Shown here: piece after piece, positions 19,470 to 29,649 of the stretch
Numbering within the stretch: the stretch's first letter is position 1
Layout: every line of letters starts with the position of its first letter
NCBI GenBank assembly: GCA_003552125.1
Contig: PUON01000158.1
Coordinates: 1 to 41,243, forward strand
From: Dehalococcoidia bacterium
GTDB taxonomy: Bacteria; Chloroflexota; Dehalococcoidia; GIF9; AB-539-J10
Direction: 5' to 3'
DNA length: 41,243 nt
Position numbers and translations under genes: made by a program
The notes under the pieces: generated by a model
Told to the model about the DNA's origin: nothing
Database searches by the model: none
Seen by the model: only the letters and a program-made list of their open reading frames with translations

Positions 19470-20645
19470 ATGAGAAAGGTAGCAATAGCCGGCGTCGGGC
19501 ATACACCCTTTACGTTCGCGGCAGAGAAGTCCTCGGTTGAGCTCTTCAACGAGGCCGCGATGGACGCCATCATTGAATCGGGCATCTCAGCTAAGGACAT
19601 CCAGGCGCTTTACGTAGGCAATGTCCTTGGTGATTTCTCCGAAGCACAGATCATGATTCAATCCTACATCGCAGACGATCTGGGAGCCACCAACATACCA
19701 GCGACGCGATACGAGGGTGCCTGCGCTTCGGCCAGCCTGGCCATACGCGATGCGTTCATGTGGGTTGCTTCGGGATTCTACGACATTGTACTCGTCGGCG
19801 GTGTGGAGACATCGGCAAAGATGGGTACTCCCCTGGCAACACGCACTTTTGCGATGGCACACGATTCCCATTACGAGTACCCGGCAGGGCTCACCTTCCC
19901 CGGATTGTTCGCCATGCTCGCCCACCTGTACACAGCCAAGTACGACGTTCCGCTCGAGAAGCTTAAGGAGCAGATGGCGATGGTGACTGTGCAATCGCAC
20001 AAGTACGGTGTACACAACAAGTACGCACAGTTCCAAAAGGAAATAACCGTCGAGGATGTGCTCAAGAGCTTCATGGTCTGTAGCCCGTTGCAACTCTACG
20101 ATTGCTGTCCGTTTTCCGATGGGGCAGCCGCAATGGTACTGGCATCGGAGGATGTCGCTAAGAAGCTCACGAAGAAGCCCGTGTACATCGCCGGAGTAGG
20201 ACAGTCCTCATCCGGCAAGCTGAGTGCGCAGAAGGACTACGCTCCCAGGATACGCGCACGCGAGGTATCGGTGAAGCAGGCTTACGACATGGCAGGCATC
20301 GGACCTGATGACGTCGATTTGTGCGAGCTGCACGACTGTTTCAGTATCGCCAGCATCATTGCGGTCGAAAGCCTCGGCTTTGCCGAATTCGGCAAGGGCG
20401 GCGAGATGTGGGAGACGGGACAGGCTGACCGGGGAGGCAAAGTAGCCATCAACATGTCCGGTGGGCTGAAGTCCAAGGGCCACCCCATTGGTGCGACTGG
20501 CGCCTCGCAGGCGGTTGACATCGTCCACCAGATGCGTGGCGAAGCTGAACCAGGTCGACAGGTCGAGGACGTCAAGATTGGACTGACCGACACTCTTGGC
20601 GGTGACGGAGTGCTGTGCAACATGGTGCTCAAGCGGGGCTGGTAG
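19470..20645 (+). CDS. Thiolase-domain protein (SCP-x / acetyl-CoA acetyltransferase-like)
   Basis: VAIAGVGHTPF, ACASASLAIRDAFMWVASG, CELHDCFSIASIIAVESLGF, MSGGLKSKGHPIGATGASQ. Confidence 0.9.
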   Translation: MRKVAIAGVGHTPFTFAAEKSSVELFNEAAMDAIIESGISAKDIQALYVGNVLGDFSEAQIMIQSYIADDLGATNIPATRYEGACASASLAIRDAFMWVASGFYDIVLVGGVETSAKMGTPLATRTFAMAHDSHYEYPAGLTFPGLFAMLAHLYTAKYDVPLEKLKEQMAMVTVQSHKYGVHNKYAQFQKEITVEDVLKSFMVCSPLQLYDCCPFSDGAAAMVLASEDVAKKLTKKPVYIAGVGQSSSGKLSAQKDYAPRIRAREVSVKQAYDMAGIGPDDVDLCELHDCFSIASIIAVESLGFAEFGKGGEMWETGQADRGGKVAINMSGGLKSKGHPIGATGASQAVDIVHQMRGEAEPGRQVEDVKIGLTDTLGGDGVLCNMVLKRGW

Positions 20646-20666
20646 GCTCCAGAGAGGAGACGCACG

Positions 20667-21098
20667 ATGGAATATAAGCTGACGTTCAAGGAGTACAACA
20701 AGTCACTTAAGAAGGGGAAACTCCTCGGGCTCAAGTGCAACGACTGCGGCAACTACACATGTCCACCCAAGATGGCCTGTCAGGAATGCGGATCGACGAA
20801 TATGGATGTCGAGCAGTTGAAGGGTAGCGGCAAGGTAGTCACTTTCACCGTATCGTTCGTGCCCGCGGAGGGCAGGGACGCGGAGGTGCCCTACACCGTA
20901 GTTATGGTCGAACTCGACGAAGGTCCGTGGCTTCTCGGAAACCTTACCGATATCGATCCCAACAAGGTTACCGTGGACCTCATCGGCAAGCCCGTGCAGC
21001 TCGGTTCCAAGATGAAGGCATTGCCTGGCGATGTCTACATGATGGGTGATAAGGAGGCGGAGGGGGCATTTGCCAGACCAACGTTCGTGTTCGCCTAA
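20667..21098 (+). CDS. Zn-ribbon OB-fold (DUF35) protein, thiolase partner
   Basis: LKCNDCGNYTCPPKMACQECGSTNM followed by an OB-fold; directly downstream of the thiolase. Confidence 0.88.
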   Translation: MEYKLTFKEYNKSLKKGKLLGLKCNDCGNYTCPPKMACQECGSTNMDVEQLKGSGKVVTFTVSFVPAEGRDAEVPYTVVMVELDEGPWLLGNLTDIDPNKVTVDLIGKPVQLGSKMKALPGDVYMMGDKEAEGAFARPTFVFA

Positions 21099-22674
21099 GG
21101 AACCGACCGGGCATTCTCCTTCCCCCGCAACTGAAGAACTGGCAGGGGCACTGAGGTCAACGGAGGCGTACCCGCACCAACCGGGTGCTATCGATTTCAC
21201 TCAGACCCAGATGTCCCTGCTCTTCCTTGCGGACGATCTCGTCTACAAAGTCAAGAAGCCGGTCAACCTCGGCTATGTGGACTACTCGACATTCGAAGCG
21301 AGACGCCGGTACTGTGAACACGAGGTCCAGCTCAACCGTCGGCTGTGTCCCAGCGCCTACCTTGGCGTCGTGCCGATCACACGCGAACCCAACGGACGGC
21401 TGCGCGTCGAGGGAGAGGGACAGGTCGTAGAGCACGCAGTGAAGATGCGGCGACTGCCGCAGGAACGGATGCTGGACCACCTGCTGCGTGAGGGTCATGT
21501 CACCGGTGCGATGATGGAGGCCATCGCCGCACGCCTGGCCTCGTTTCACTGTGAGGCGGCTACGTCGCCGGAGATATCTGCATTCGGGACCATCGAAGCT
21601 ATTCGTTTCAACACGGATGAGAACTTCGAACAGACGCTGCCCAACATCGGAACCACAGTTCGGCAATCAGATCATTCCCTGTTGCGCGACCATACGAACG
21701 ACTTCCTCCAGTCTCACGCTGCATTGCTGCAGCGACGAGTGGAGCGGAATCGAATCCGCGACTGCCACGGAGATCTGCATGCAGCTCACGTGTGTATGAC
21801 GGATGACATCTGCATCTACGACTGCATAGAGTTCAATGACCGGTTCAGATACGGGGACATTGCCTCGGAAATAGCGTTTCTCGCAATGGATCTCGACCGA
21901 TACCGGAGACGCGATCTGTCCGATACGTTTTCGAACGCATATGCCAGGATCTCCGCAGACGGCGAGATAGCGGAGTTGATGTCATTCTATAAATGCTACC
22001 GCGCGGTGATACGTGGCAAGGTGGAGGGTTTCAAGCTGGGTGACTCTATGATCCCTGAAGAGGATAGAAATCGGGCCAAGTGGCTCGCGCGTACGTACTT
22101 CGAACTGGCACGCAGCTACATCAGGGGCAAAGGACTCCTCGTCATCATGTCCGGCCTAACGGCCTCAGGGAAGAGCACGGTGGCCGATGGACTCGGCCAA
22201 CTGCTCGCCGGCACGGTGATATCGTCGGATGTCGTACGTAAGGAACTGGCAGGACTCCCAATCGATACCCACCGGTATGAATCATTCGGTGAGGGTATCT
22301 ACTCGCCCGAATGGACGCGGCGCACGTACGACGAGATGCTGCGCCGGTCAAAGCAGGTGCTCGCCTCGGGAGGTCATGCTATCCTTGATGCATCGTTCCT
22401 CAGATCACACCAACGCACACGGGCGATCAAGATGGCGCGGCAAATGGGAGTCAGGGCAGTTCTTATCGAATGCGATGCACCCTACGAGGTGCTGGCACAG
22501 CGACTTCTCGACAGGCCGGCTGAGGAAACCATCTCAGACGCGAGACCGGAGATTCTTGAGGCACAAATCTCAAGCCGCGAGGAAGTTGCCGAATTCTCGG
22601 ACGACGATCACATCCGTATCGACGCAACACAGGACAGCGAAACCATCCTGGAGGGATTATGGACCGGACTCTAG
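21046..22674 (+). CDS. Fusion of aminoglycoside-phosphotransferase-like kinase domain and AAA/P-loop kinase domain
   Basis: RIRDCHGDLHAAHVC and YDCIEFNDRFRYGDIASEIAFLAMDLD (APH-like), then VIMSGLTASGKSTVADGLGQLL (Walker A). Start uncertain: GTG 21046 or TTG 21070. Confidence 0.8.
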   Translation: MIRRRRGHLPDQRSCSPKEPTGHSPSPATEELAGALRSTEAYPHQPGAIDFTQTQMSLLFLADDLVYKVKKPVNLGYVDYSTFEARRRYCEHEVQLNRRLCPSAYLGVVPITREPNGRLRVEGEGQVVEHAVKMRRLPQERMLDHLLREGHVTGAMMEAIAARLASFHCEAATSPEISAFGTIEAIRFNTDENFEQTLPNIGTTVRQSDHSLLRDHTNDFLQSHAALLQRRVERNRIRDCHGDLHAAHVCMTDDICIYDCIEFNDRFRYGDIASEIAFLAMDLDRYRRRDLSDTFSNAYARISADGEIAELMSFYKCYRAVIRGKVEGFKLGDSMIPEEDRNRAKWLARTYFELARSYIRGKGLLVIMSGLTASGKSTVADGLGQLLAGTVISSDVVRKELAGLPIDTHRYESFGEGIYSPEWTRRTYDEMLRRSKQVLASGGHAILDASFLRSHQRTRAIKMARQMGVRAVLIECDAPYEVLAQRLLDRPAEETISDARPEILEAQISSREEVAEFSDDDHIRIDATQDSETILEGLWTGL

Positions 22675-23933
22675 ACACCAGCCACTATGACATCAAGGAT
22701 CTGTCGCTGGCCCCGGAGGGCCAGAAGAGTATCGATTGGGCCTCTCTGAACATGCCGGTGCTGGCACAAATCCGCCAGCGCTTCACGGATGAAAAACCTC
22801 TCCGCGACGTGCGCATCGCAGCATGCCTGCATGTCACCACCGAGACCGCCAATCTCATGCTTACGCTGAAGGATGGAGGTGCTGATGTGGTGCTCTGCGC
22901 CTCCAATCCCCTGAGCACTCAGGACGAGGTGGCCGCGGCACTCGTGACCCGCGGAATTGCCGTTCACGCGATCAGAGCTGAAGACAACGATCAGTATTAT
23001 CGACACATCATCGCCGCAATCCAGCATTCACCTCACATCACTATGGATGATGGTGCTGACGTGGTGTCCACGCTACATCAGAAGTATCCGGAGCTGCTTG
23101 CACAGGTCGTGGGTGGTACTGAAGAGACAACCACAGGTGTGATCCGACTGCGCAACCTCGCCCGCCAGGGGAAGCTGGGCTATCCGGTCATCTCCGTGAA
23201 CGACGCGAAGACCAAACATTTCTTTGACAACCGGTATGGCACGGGGCAGAGCACTCTCGATGGCATCACGCGTGCGACGAATCTGCTGTGGGCCGGGGCT
23301 CGCGTCGTGATATGCGGCTACGGCTGGTGCGGACGTGGCGTTGCGCGAAGGGCACAGGGTATGGGCAGCCGCGTCATCGTTACGGAAGTCGACCCTATTG
23401 CTGCACTTGAGGCTGTAATGGACGGTTATGATGTGATGCCCCTTGCCGATGCCGCTCCGCTGGGAGACGTGTTCATCACAGTTACGGGGAACACCAACGT
23501 CATCGACAGGCAGCACTTCGACCGCATGAAGGATGGAGCCATTATGGCCAACAGCGGTCATTTCGATGTCGAAGTGGCCGTTGGCGGACTGCGAGAGATG
23601 GCAAGCCGCGTTACCGAAGTCCGTCCCATGGTGGAGGAACACCTGATGCCCGATGGCCGCAAACTCTATCTGCTCGCCCAGGGTCGACTGGTCAACCTTG
23701 CAGCGGCCGAAGGACATCCGGCGAGCGTCATGGACATGAGCTTTGCGAACCAGGCACTGTCAGCGGAATACCTCATCAGCAACAGCGGTTCCCTATCGCC
23801 GGATGTTTACGACGTCCCTGCAGTTATCGATGAGGAGATAGGCAGGCTCAAGCTGCAGACCATGGGAATTGAGATCGACACGCTGACCGAAGCCCAGATC
23901 GCCTACCTGGCAAGCTGGGAATCCGGCACGTAG
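22659..23933 (+). CDS. ahcY: Adenosylhomocysteinase
   Basis: [76 protein letters not shown]. Confidence 0.94.
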   Translation: MDRTLDTSHYDIKDLSLAPEGQKSIDWASLNMPVLAQIRQRFTDEKPLRDVRIAACLHVTTETANLMLTLKDGGADVVLCASNPLSTQDEVAAALVTRGIAVHAIRAEDNDQYYRHIIAAIQHSPHITMDDGADVVSTLHQKYPELLAQVVGGTEETTTGVIRLRNLARQGKLGYPVISVNDAKTKHFFDNRYGTGQSTLDGITRATNLLWAGARVVICGYGWCGRGVARRAQGMGSRVIVTEVDPIAALEAVMDGYDVMPLADAAPLGDVFITVTGNTNVIDRQHFDRMKDGAIMANSGHFDVEVAVGGLREMASRVTEVRPMVEEHLMPDGRKLYLLAQGRLVNLAAAEGHPASVMDMSFANQALSAEYLISNSGSLSPDVYDVPAVIDEEIGRLKLQTMGIEIDTLTEAQIAYLASWESGT

Positions 23934-23950
23934 GGTTTGAAGGAGGACAA

Positions 23951-25162
23951 ATGCCCAACAGTTTCTGCTCATCCAGTTCTTACCTCATCACCTCGGAATC
24001 GGTCACCGAAGGACACCCTGACAAGCTGTGCGACCAGATCTCCGATGCCATACTTGACGCAATACTGGACAAGGATCCGCACGCGCATGTGGCATGTGAG
24101 GTTGCAGCTGCCATGGGAGTCATTCTCGTGCTGGGCGAGGTTACATGCGAGGGTTATGTCGAGATACCTGAGATAGTACGCAACGTGATCAAGGACGTTG
24201 GATACACCAAACCAGAGTACGGCTTCGACTATCGAACCTGCGGCATTATGGTGTCGCTTAAGCAGCAATCGGCAGACATCGCAGCGGGCGTCAATCAATC
24301 CATGGAGGTAAGGTCGACCGAGTCTGCAGACGCAGACCTTGACACCACGGGCGCGGGAGACCAGGGGATGATGGTGGGCTACGCCTGCAACGAGACAGCG
24401 GAGCACATGCCGCTTCCAGCCTTGCTGGCGCACAGACTGTGCCGGCGGCTGGCCGAGGTGCGAAAGAATGGCACTATCCCCTACCTTCGTCCCGACGGCA
24501 AGTCGCAGGTCACCATCGAGTATCAGCATGGAATCCCGAAACGCATTGTCTGCCTCGTAATCGGCGCTCACCACGATGACGGCATTGACCGTGCCACGAT
24601 CGAACGGGATATACGGCGGGAAGTGGTAGATGCGGTTGTTCCCCAGGAACTGATGACCGCCGAGACTGCCGTATACGTGAACACCGCGGGACAGTTCGTC
24701 ATAGGGGGTCCGGTCAGCGATACGGGTTTCACAGGCCGCAAGATAATTGTCGATTCGTATGGCTCGGTCTGCCCTCACGGCGGCGGCGCGTTCTCGGGCA
24801 AGGACCCGACTAAGGTCGATCGCTCGGCGGCATACATGGCACGCTACGCTGCGAAGAACGTCGTGGCTGCAGGACTGGCGGATTACGCAGTGCTGCAGGT
24901 GGCCTACACAATAGGTAAGGCCCACCCATTGTCCATCTCCGTTGAGACCCTCGGCACGGGCAAGGTTCCCGACACGGTCATTGAGGACCTCATCACGAAG
25001 CACTTCGACTTTCGGCCGGAAGCTATCATCCGATACCTCGACCTGCGGCGCCCCATCTATCAGCAGGTCGCAGCCTACGGTCACTTTGGCAGGACCGATC
25101 TTGACCTACCCTGGGAGAAAACGGACAAGGTTGAATTGCTACGCAGAGAAGCGGGGGTGTGA
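23951..25162 (+). CDS. metK: S-adenosylmethionine synthase
   Basis: [70 protein letters not shown]. Confidence 0.95.
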   Translation: MPNSFCSSSSYLITSESVTEGHPDKLCDQISDAILDAILDKDPHAHVACEVAAAMGVILVLGEVTCEGYVEIPEIVRNVIKDVGYTKPEYGFDYRTCGIMVSLKQQSADIAAGVNQSMEVRSTESADADLDTTGAGDQGMMVGYACNETAEHMPLPALLAHRLCRRLAEVRKNGTIPYLRPDGKSQVTIEYQHGIPKRIVCLVIGAHHDDGIDRATIERDIRREVVDAVVPQELMTAETAVYVNTAGQFVIGGPVSDTGFTGRKIIVDSYGSVCPHGGGAFSGKDPTKVDRSAAYMARYAAKNVVAAGLADYAVLQVAYTIGKAHPLSISVETLGTGKVPDTVIEDLITKHFDFRPEAIIRYLDLRRPIYQQVAAYGHFGRTDLDLPWEKTDKVELLRREAGV

Positions 25163-25163
25163 C

Positions 25164-26606
25164 ATGGCGGGAGTCATCAGGTTCGGCACGGACGGCTGGC
25201 GCGCCGTTATCGCCGAGGACTACACGTTCGACAACGTGAGGATCTGCGCACAGGCCACGGCCAATTACCTCCACAAGAGCACGGGAGCCGGCGCTTCTGT
25301 GGTTGTCGGCTACGATACACGATTCGCCTCTGAGGACTTCGCAGCGGCTACCGCCGAGGTGCTCGGCTCAAATGGCGTACACGTATACCTTACCGAGGCA
25401 ACCGCGCCGACGCCTGTCGTGAGTCACGCGGTGGTCAACCTGAAGGCCCACGGAGGAGTGGTTATCACCGCGAGCCACAACCCTGCAAGGTGGAACGGCT
25501 ACAAGTACAAGGGGCCGGACGGATCCAGCGCACCGACGCATGTCATCGCCCAAATTGAGGAGGAGGTTGCCTCACTACTTTCGGCAACCGATGGGACTCC
25601 GGCAGATAAGGTGCGCCGGCGCAACCTGCAGGAACTGCTCGAAGAAGGCATGGTCGAGTGGCACGATGCAACGTCCGCGTATATGTCGGGCATCAGTACA
25701 CTGGTAGATATTGATGGGATCCGCAGAATGCAGGGGACGGTTGTCGTGGATTCGATGTTTGGAGCCGGTTCCGGCTACTTCACGCACCTTCTAAACGGAG
25801 GAAACCTGGCGATAGACGAAATCAACGCGGAGAGGAATCCCGCTTTTCCAGGTATCCGGCCGGAGCCGATTGCACCCAATCTCGAACGTCTGTGCCAGCG
25901 CGTCCCGGAGACTGGCGCGCTCATGGGTATCGCTACGGACGGCGATGCGGACCGGGTCGGTATCGTCGACGAAAACGGCAACTTCCTCAACCAGCATCAG
26001 GTGTTTGCGTTGCTGTGCTACTACCTCATCGGCATCCGTGGAGAGCGCGGCGAGATCATTCGATCCATAACGACAAGCGAGATGATCTCGCTGCTTGGCA
26101 GGCACTATGACGTGCCGGTGCACGTGACGCAGGTAGGCTTCAAGTACATTGCACCGCTGATGCAGCAATACGACGCACTCATAGGTGGAGAGGAGAGCGG
26201 CGGCTACGCGTTCCAGGGTCATGTGCCAGAGCGCGACGGCATACTCGCCGGCCTCTTCTTTCTCGACATGGTACGGCAGACAGGAAAACCTCCTTCGGTA
26301 CTACTCCAGGAGTTGTACGACCTGGTGGGCCCGCACTACTATGACCGAATCGATCAGGAACTGGAACCCACTGATCGCGATCGCGTGGAGGCGACTCTCG
26401 AAGACTTATCGCCTACCGAAGTCGGTAACGTGCCCGTGACTGATACCAACCGAATGGACGGCGTCATGCTCGCATTGCAGGACGGTTCCTGGATCCTCTA
26501 TCGGCTGTCGGGCACCGAGCCGCTCGTGCGCATCTACGCCGAGGGCAACAGTGCCGAGCGGGTCAGGGAACTGCTGGCTCAGGGAAGGTCGCTACTTGGG
26601 CTATAA
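25164..26606 (+). CDS. Phosphoglucomutase/phosphomannomutase-family protein
   Basis: MAGVIRFGTDGWRAVIAEDYTFDNV, VVITASHNPARWNGYKYKG, GIATDGDADRVGIVDENG, GGEESGGYAFQGHVPERDGI; ATG at 25164 preferred over ORF start 24942. Confidence 0.9.
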   Translation: MAGVIRFGTDGWRAVIAEDYTFDNVRICAQATANYLHKSTGAGASVVVGYDTRFASEDFAAATAEVLGSNGVHVYLTEATAPTPVVSHAVVNLKAHGGVVITASHNPARWNGYKYKGPDGSSAPTHVIAQIEEEVASLLSATDGTPADKVRRRNLQELLEEGMVEWHDATSAYMSGISTLVDIDGIRRMQGTVVVDSMFGAGSGYFTHLLNGGNLAIDEINAERNPAFPGIRPEPIAPNLERLCQRVPETGALMGIATDGDADRVGIVDENGNFLNQHQVFALLCYYLIGIRGERGEIIRSITTSEMISLLGRHYDVPVHVTQVGFKYIAPLMQQYDALIGGEESGGYAFQGHVPERDGILAGLFFLDMVRQTGKPPSVLLQELYDLVGPHYYDRIDQELEPTDRDRVEATLEDLSPTEVGNVPVTDTNRMDGVMLALQDGSWILYRLSGTEPLVRIYAEGNSAERVRELLAQGRSLLGL

Positions 26607-26661
26607 GATGCAGAAAGGGCACCTGGTTACAGACTCAGGTGGCAGGAGAGTGTTAGACTGG

Positions 26662-26750
26662 CGGAGGGAGCGGGATTCGAACCCGCGACCCCGATCGCTC
26701 GGGGTAACCGCTTAGCAGGCGGCCGCACTAGACCTCTATGCGATCCCTCC
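26662..26750 (-). tRNA. tRNA-Ser (anticodon GCU)
   Basis: Minus strand GGAGGGATCGCATAGAGGTCTAGTGCGGCCGCCTGCTAAGCGGTTACCCCGAGCGATCGGGGTCGCGGGTTCGAATCCCGCTCCCTCCG: acceptor GGAGGGA/TCCCTCC, long variable arm, TTCGAAT loop. Confidence 0.93.
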
Positions 26751-26849
26751 GCGAAGAACCGCGCCGCGCGCGAACGTTCGTATTATGCCACAGTGCCTAC
26801 CATCCGACCAAGTGATACGAACGGATCCACTGACACCGCTGCTCCGCTC

Positions 26850-27326
26850 CTAATCAGGATCGTGTCCGTTTTCCCAGCGCTGCAACTCAATGATGTTGTC
26901 CTCGGGATCCCGAGCATAGGCAAACGTGATCCGACCACTGCCTTTGATGTCACGGCACACAATCTCTCCGATTGAAGATCCGCCACAGGCGTGCACCTGA
27001 TCCAAAGTACCCGCGACGTCATCAACACCGAAGGCGATATGGGCGAACCCCTTACGGTTGGCAGCAGGTGGCAGACAGTCCCGAACCACTGAAGGGTACT
27101 GAAACACCTCAAGGGTGGGGCCTCCTTCACCACTACCCGGCAATCGCAGGTGAATCCCTTCCACCTCGGCGTCCGGCACGCCCGTTGCCCGGGACAACCA
27201 GTCTCCCCTCAGATGGCGCTCCGGCGGCACCGGATGACAACCGAACACCTGCTGGTAGAAAGCGGCCAGTCGTCTCCAATCGATAGCAACCAGATTCACG
27301 TGTGCAAAACAAGTGTTCACCGACAT
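26850..27326 (-). CDS. VOC-superfamily (glyoxalase/dioxygenase-like) protein
   Basis: AHVNLVAIDWRRLAAFYQQVFGC...KGFAHIAFGVDDVAGTLDQVHACGG...ITFAYARDPEDNIIELQRWE; start MSVNTCFAHVN at 27326. Confidence 0.85.
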   Translation of the reverse strand: MSVNTCFAHVNLVAIDWRRLAAFYQQVFGCHPVPPERHLRGDWLSRATGVPDAEVEGIHLRLPGSGEGGPTLEVFQYPSVVRDCLPPAANRKGFAHIAFGVDDVAGTLDQVHACGGSSIGEIVCRDIKGSGRITFAYARDPEDNIIELQRWENGHDPD

Positions 27327-27452
27327 CACCTCCATCGTCCGGCACAGTCGATTATTCCTGCCAACAGCGCCGGTCCGGTAGCCCGCCATTTGCAGTCGCG
27401 GTTCTCAGTCGCTACGCTAGCCAACAGTGCGCATAGTAAGGAGGTGCGGGTA

Positions 27453-29078
27453 ATGGATACGCATTCCGGACTCACCGCAATGCTCTACACCGAAAACGGC
27501 GTGCCCGAATCATACCGTCTAGGACAGCCAGTGGTACAGAGAGAATACCTTGTCGACGGAGAGCTGAGAGAGTGGCATGGTGCACTCCAGGAAGTCTTCT
27601 CCCCGGTATACCTCCAGTCAGAAACAGGAGAGGCAGCAAGACTGCTCGGCAGCTACCCACTACTGACAGAGAATGAGGCAGCCAAGGCACTCAACGCTGC
27701 AGTACGTGCATACGGCAACGGGACTGGAGCATGGCCTGCAATGTCGGTCGAGGACAGAATTCGCTGCGTCGAACGGTTCACCCAGTTGATGCTCGCAGAG
27801 AAGGCTGCAGTAGTCAATATGCTCATGTGGGAGATCGGGAAATCGTATCGCGATGCTGAGTTGGAGTTCGATCGAACCGTTGAGTACATCCGAGACACAA
27901 TCGACGCGCTGAAAGAACTGGACCGTGGGTCAGCGCGTTTCACTATCGAAAAGGGAATCATCGGGCAGATAAGGCGCGCCCCGCTCGGAGTCGTGCTCTG
28001 CATGGGGCCGTACAACTACCCCCTCAACGAGACGTTCACCACGCTGATTCCGGCTCTGATCATGGGCAATACTGTGATCTTCAAACCTCCCAGGCTCGGC
28101 GTCCTGCTACACCGTCCACTCCTGAAGGCTTTCCGGGATGCGTTTCCCCACGGCGTGGTGAACACCGTCTACGGAGACGGACAGACTGTCATTGGCCCAC
28201 TCATAAGCTCTGGGGAAGTCAACGTGCTCGCCTTCATTGGCAGCAGCAGGGTGTCAAACATCATCAGGCGGCAGCATCCAAGGCTGAACAGACTGCGTTG
28301 CGTACTGGGACTGGAGGCGAAGAACCCGGGAATCATCACCGAGAGTGCCAACCTCGACGTCGCGGTCCGGGAATGTGTCCTCGGAAGCCTGTCATTTAAC
28401 GGACAAAGATGCACCGCACTCAAGATACTGTTTGTCCACAGGAGCCTGTACGAGCGATTTCTCGAGCGGTTCTGCAACGAGGTGACGCAACTTCGCTCCG
28501 GCATGCCTTGGGAGGAGGACGTGTTTCTAACTCCTCTTCCCGAGCCGGAAAAAACAGACTACCTGTCGGAACTCATAAGAGACGCCGAGAGCCACGGCGC
28601 ACGCGTCATGAACGAAGCGGGTGGGGCCACGTGCCACACTTTCTTCCATCCTGCAGTCCTCGCACCGGTGACACCGGAAATGCGTATCTACGAGGAGGAG
28701 CAGTTCGGCCCGGTGGTTCCGATCGTCCCGTACGATAATATCGCCACTCCGCTGCAGTACGTGGTCAACTCACACTACGGCCAGCAGGTTAGCGTGTTCG
28801 CACAGGACGCGGATGATGTCGCCAGGCTCGTTGATGCCCTTGTGAATCAGGTTTGCCGTGTCAACGTGAACAGCCAGTGTCAACGGGGACCTGATACATT
28901 TCCGTTCACAGGGAGGAAGGACTCGGCTGAGGGCACGCTCTCGGTTTCAGATGCGCTTCGAGTCTTCTCCATACGAACCGTCGTGGCGACGAAGGGCACC
29001 GATGCGAATAAGGAGATTCTGAGGGAGATCGTCAGAGAGAGAAAATCGGCGTTTCTCTCGACTGATTTCATTCTCTAG
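27453..29078 (+). CDS. Aldehyde dehydrogenase, probably non-phosphorylating NADP-dependent glyceraldehyde-3-phosphate dehydrogenase-like (GapN/ALDH11-like)
   Basis: VLCMGPYNYPLNETFTTLIPALIMGNTVIFKPP, LGLEAKNPGIITESANLDVAV, LSFNGQRCTALKILF, EEEQFGPVVPIVPY. Start at 27453 after AAGGAGG. Confidence 0.8.
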   Translation: MDTHSGLTAMLYTENGVPESYRLGQPVVQREYLVDGELREWHGALQEVFSPVYLQSETGEAARLLGSYPLLTENEAAKALNAAVRAYGNGTGAWPAMSVEDRIRCVERFTQLMLAEKAAVVNMLMWEIGKSYRDAELEFDRTVEYIRDTIDALKELDRGSARFTIEKGIIGQIRRAPLGVVLCMGPYNYPLNETFTTLIPALIMGNTVIFKPPRLGVLLHRPLLKAFRDAFPHGVVNTVYGDGQTVIGPLISSGEVNVLAFIGSSRVSNIIRRQHPRLNRLRCVLGLEAKNPGIITESANLDVAVRECVLGSLSFNGQRCTALKILFVHRSLYERFLERFCNEVTQLRSGMPWEEDVFLTPLPEPEKTDYLSELIRDAESHGARVMNEAGGATCHTFFHPAVLAPVTPEMRIYEEEQFGPVVPIVPYDNIATPLQYVVNSHYGQQVSVFAQDADDVARLVDALVNQVCRVNVNSQCQRGPDTFPFTGRKDSAEGTLSVSDALRVFSIRTVVATKGTDANKEILREIVRERKSAFLSTDFIL

Positions 29079-29131
29079 CCAATGACCACAGGCCACCCAG
29101 GCGCGATCACCCACAGGTGGCCCGGAAATGG

Positions 29132-29332
29132 TCAGTCACGATAACGATCGTACCGGTCGATGTGGTCGGACACAACTTCGGGCTCATCAGGAGAAGAAGG
29201 CTCGCTGAATTCGGCATTCGATCGCTTCCGACCAGCTCGCACCCGCAGCACCACTAAGCCAACACCCGCCACCAGTGAGGGCAGGAGTACATCTCCCACA
29301 CCACCACATGTTCCGCCACAGGCTATACACAT
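29132..29332 (-). CDS. Small predicted single-TM protein with N-terminal Cys cluster
   Basis: MCIACGGTCGGVGDVLLPSLVAGVGLVVLRVRAGRK plus acidic tail; ATG preceded by AGGAG at 6 nt spacing. Confidence 0.45.
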   Translation of the reverse strand: MCIACGGTCGGVGDVLLPSLVAGVGLVVLRVRAGRKRSNAEFSEPSSPDEPEVVSDHIDRYDRYRD

Positions 29333-29500
29333 GTATGGCTCCTCTCGCGGGGTCGCCAGACCCCAAATGTACCTGTTTGTACCTCGCTATCGCGCCTCAG
29401 GTCAAATCATGTACGGAATGCGGTGCTGACACGAGCCGCCTCAGCGAAGGAACCTGCCGAGAGAGAAATGACCGATCATGCAGAAGCAGAAGAAAGAATG

Positions 29501-29573
29501 TGGAGCTGAGGGGACTCGAACCCCTGACTTCCTCCGTGCAAGGGAGGCGCTCTCCCAGCTGAGCTACAGCCCC
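29501..29573 (-). tRNA. tRNA-Ala (anticodon UGC)
   Basis: Minus strand GGGGCTGTAGCTCAGCTGGGAGAGCGCCTCCCTTGCACGGAGGAAGTCAGGGGTTCGAGTCCCCTCAGCTCCA. Confidence 0.94.
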
Positions 29574-29649
29574 GAGGATTGGCGTCGTATTATATCATGC
29601 TATCATTCTGTGCAACGGGCCATACTTGGCTGGAAGGGCAGCTGATTCT

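Noticed and set aside
18241-21098. Acyl-CoA dehydrogenase, thiolase and DUF35 cluster as a novel pathway
   Set aside because: Thiolase plus DUF35 partner next to an acyl-CoA dehydrogenase is a common beta-oxidation-like arrangement; nothing in the sequence points to a new chemistry.
23969-25084. 371-aa minus-strand ORF antisense to metK
   Set aside because: Shadow ORF in high-GC coding DNA; metK on the + strand is unambiguous and the antisense translation has no recognisable domain.
24942-25163. N-terminal extension of the phosphohexomutase ORF
   Set aside because: Overlaps the end of metK in another frame; MAGVIRFGTDGW at 25164 is the natural start.
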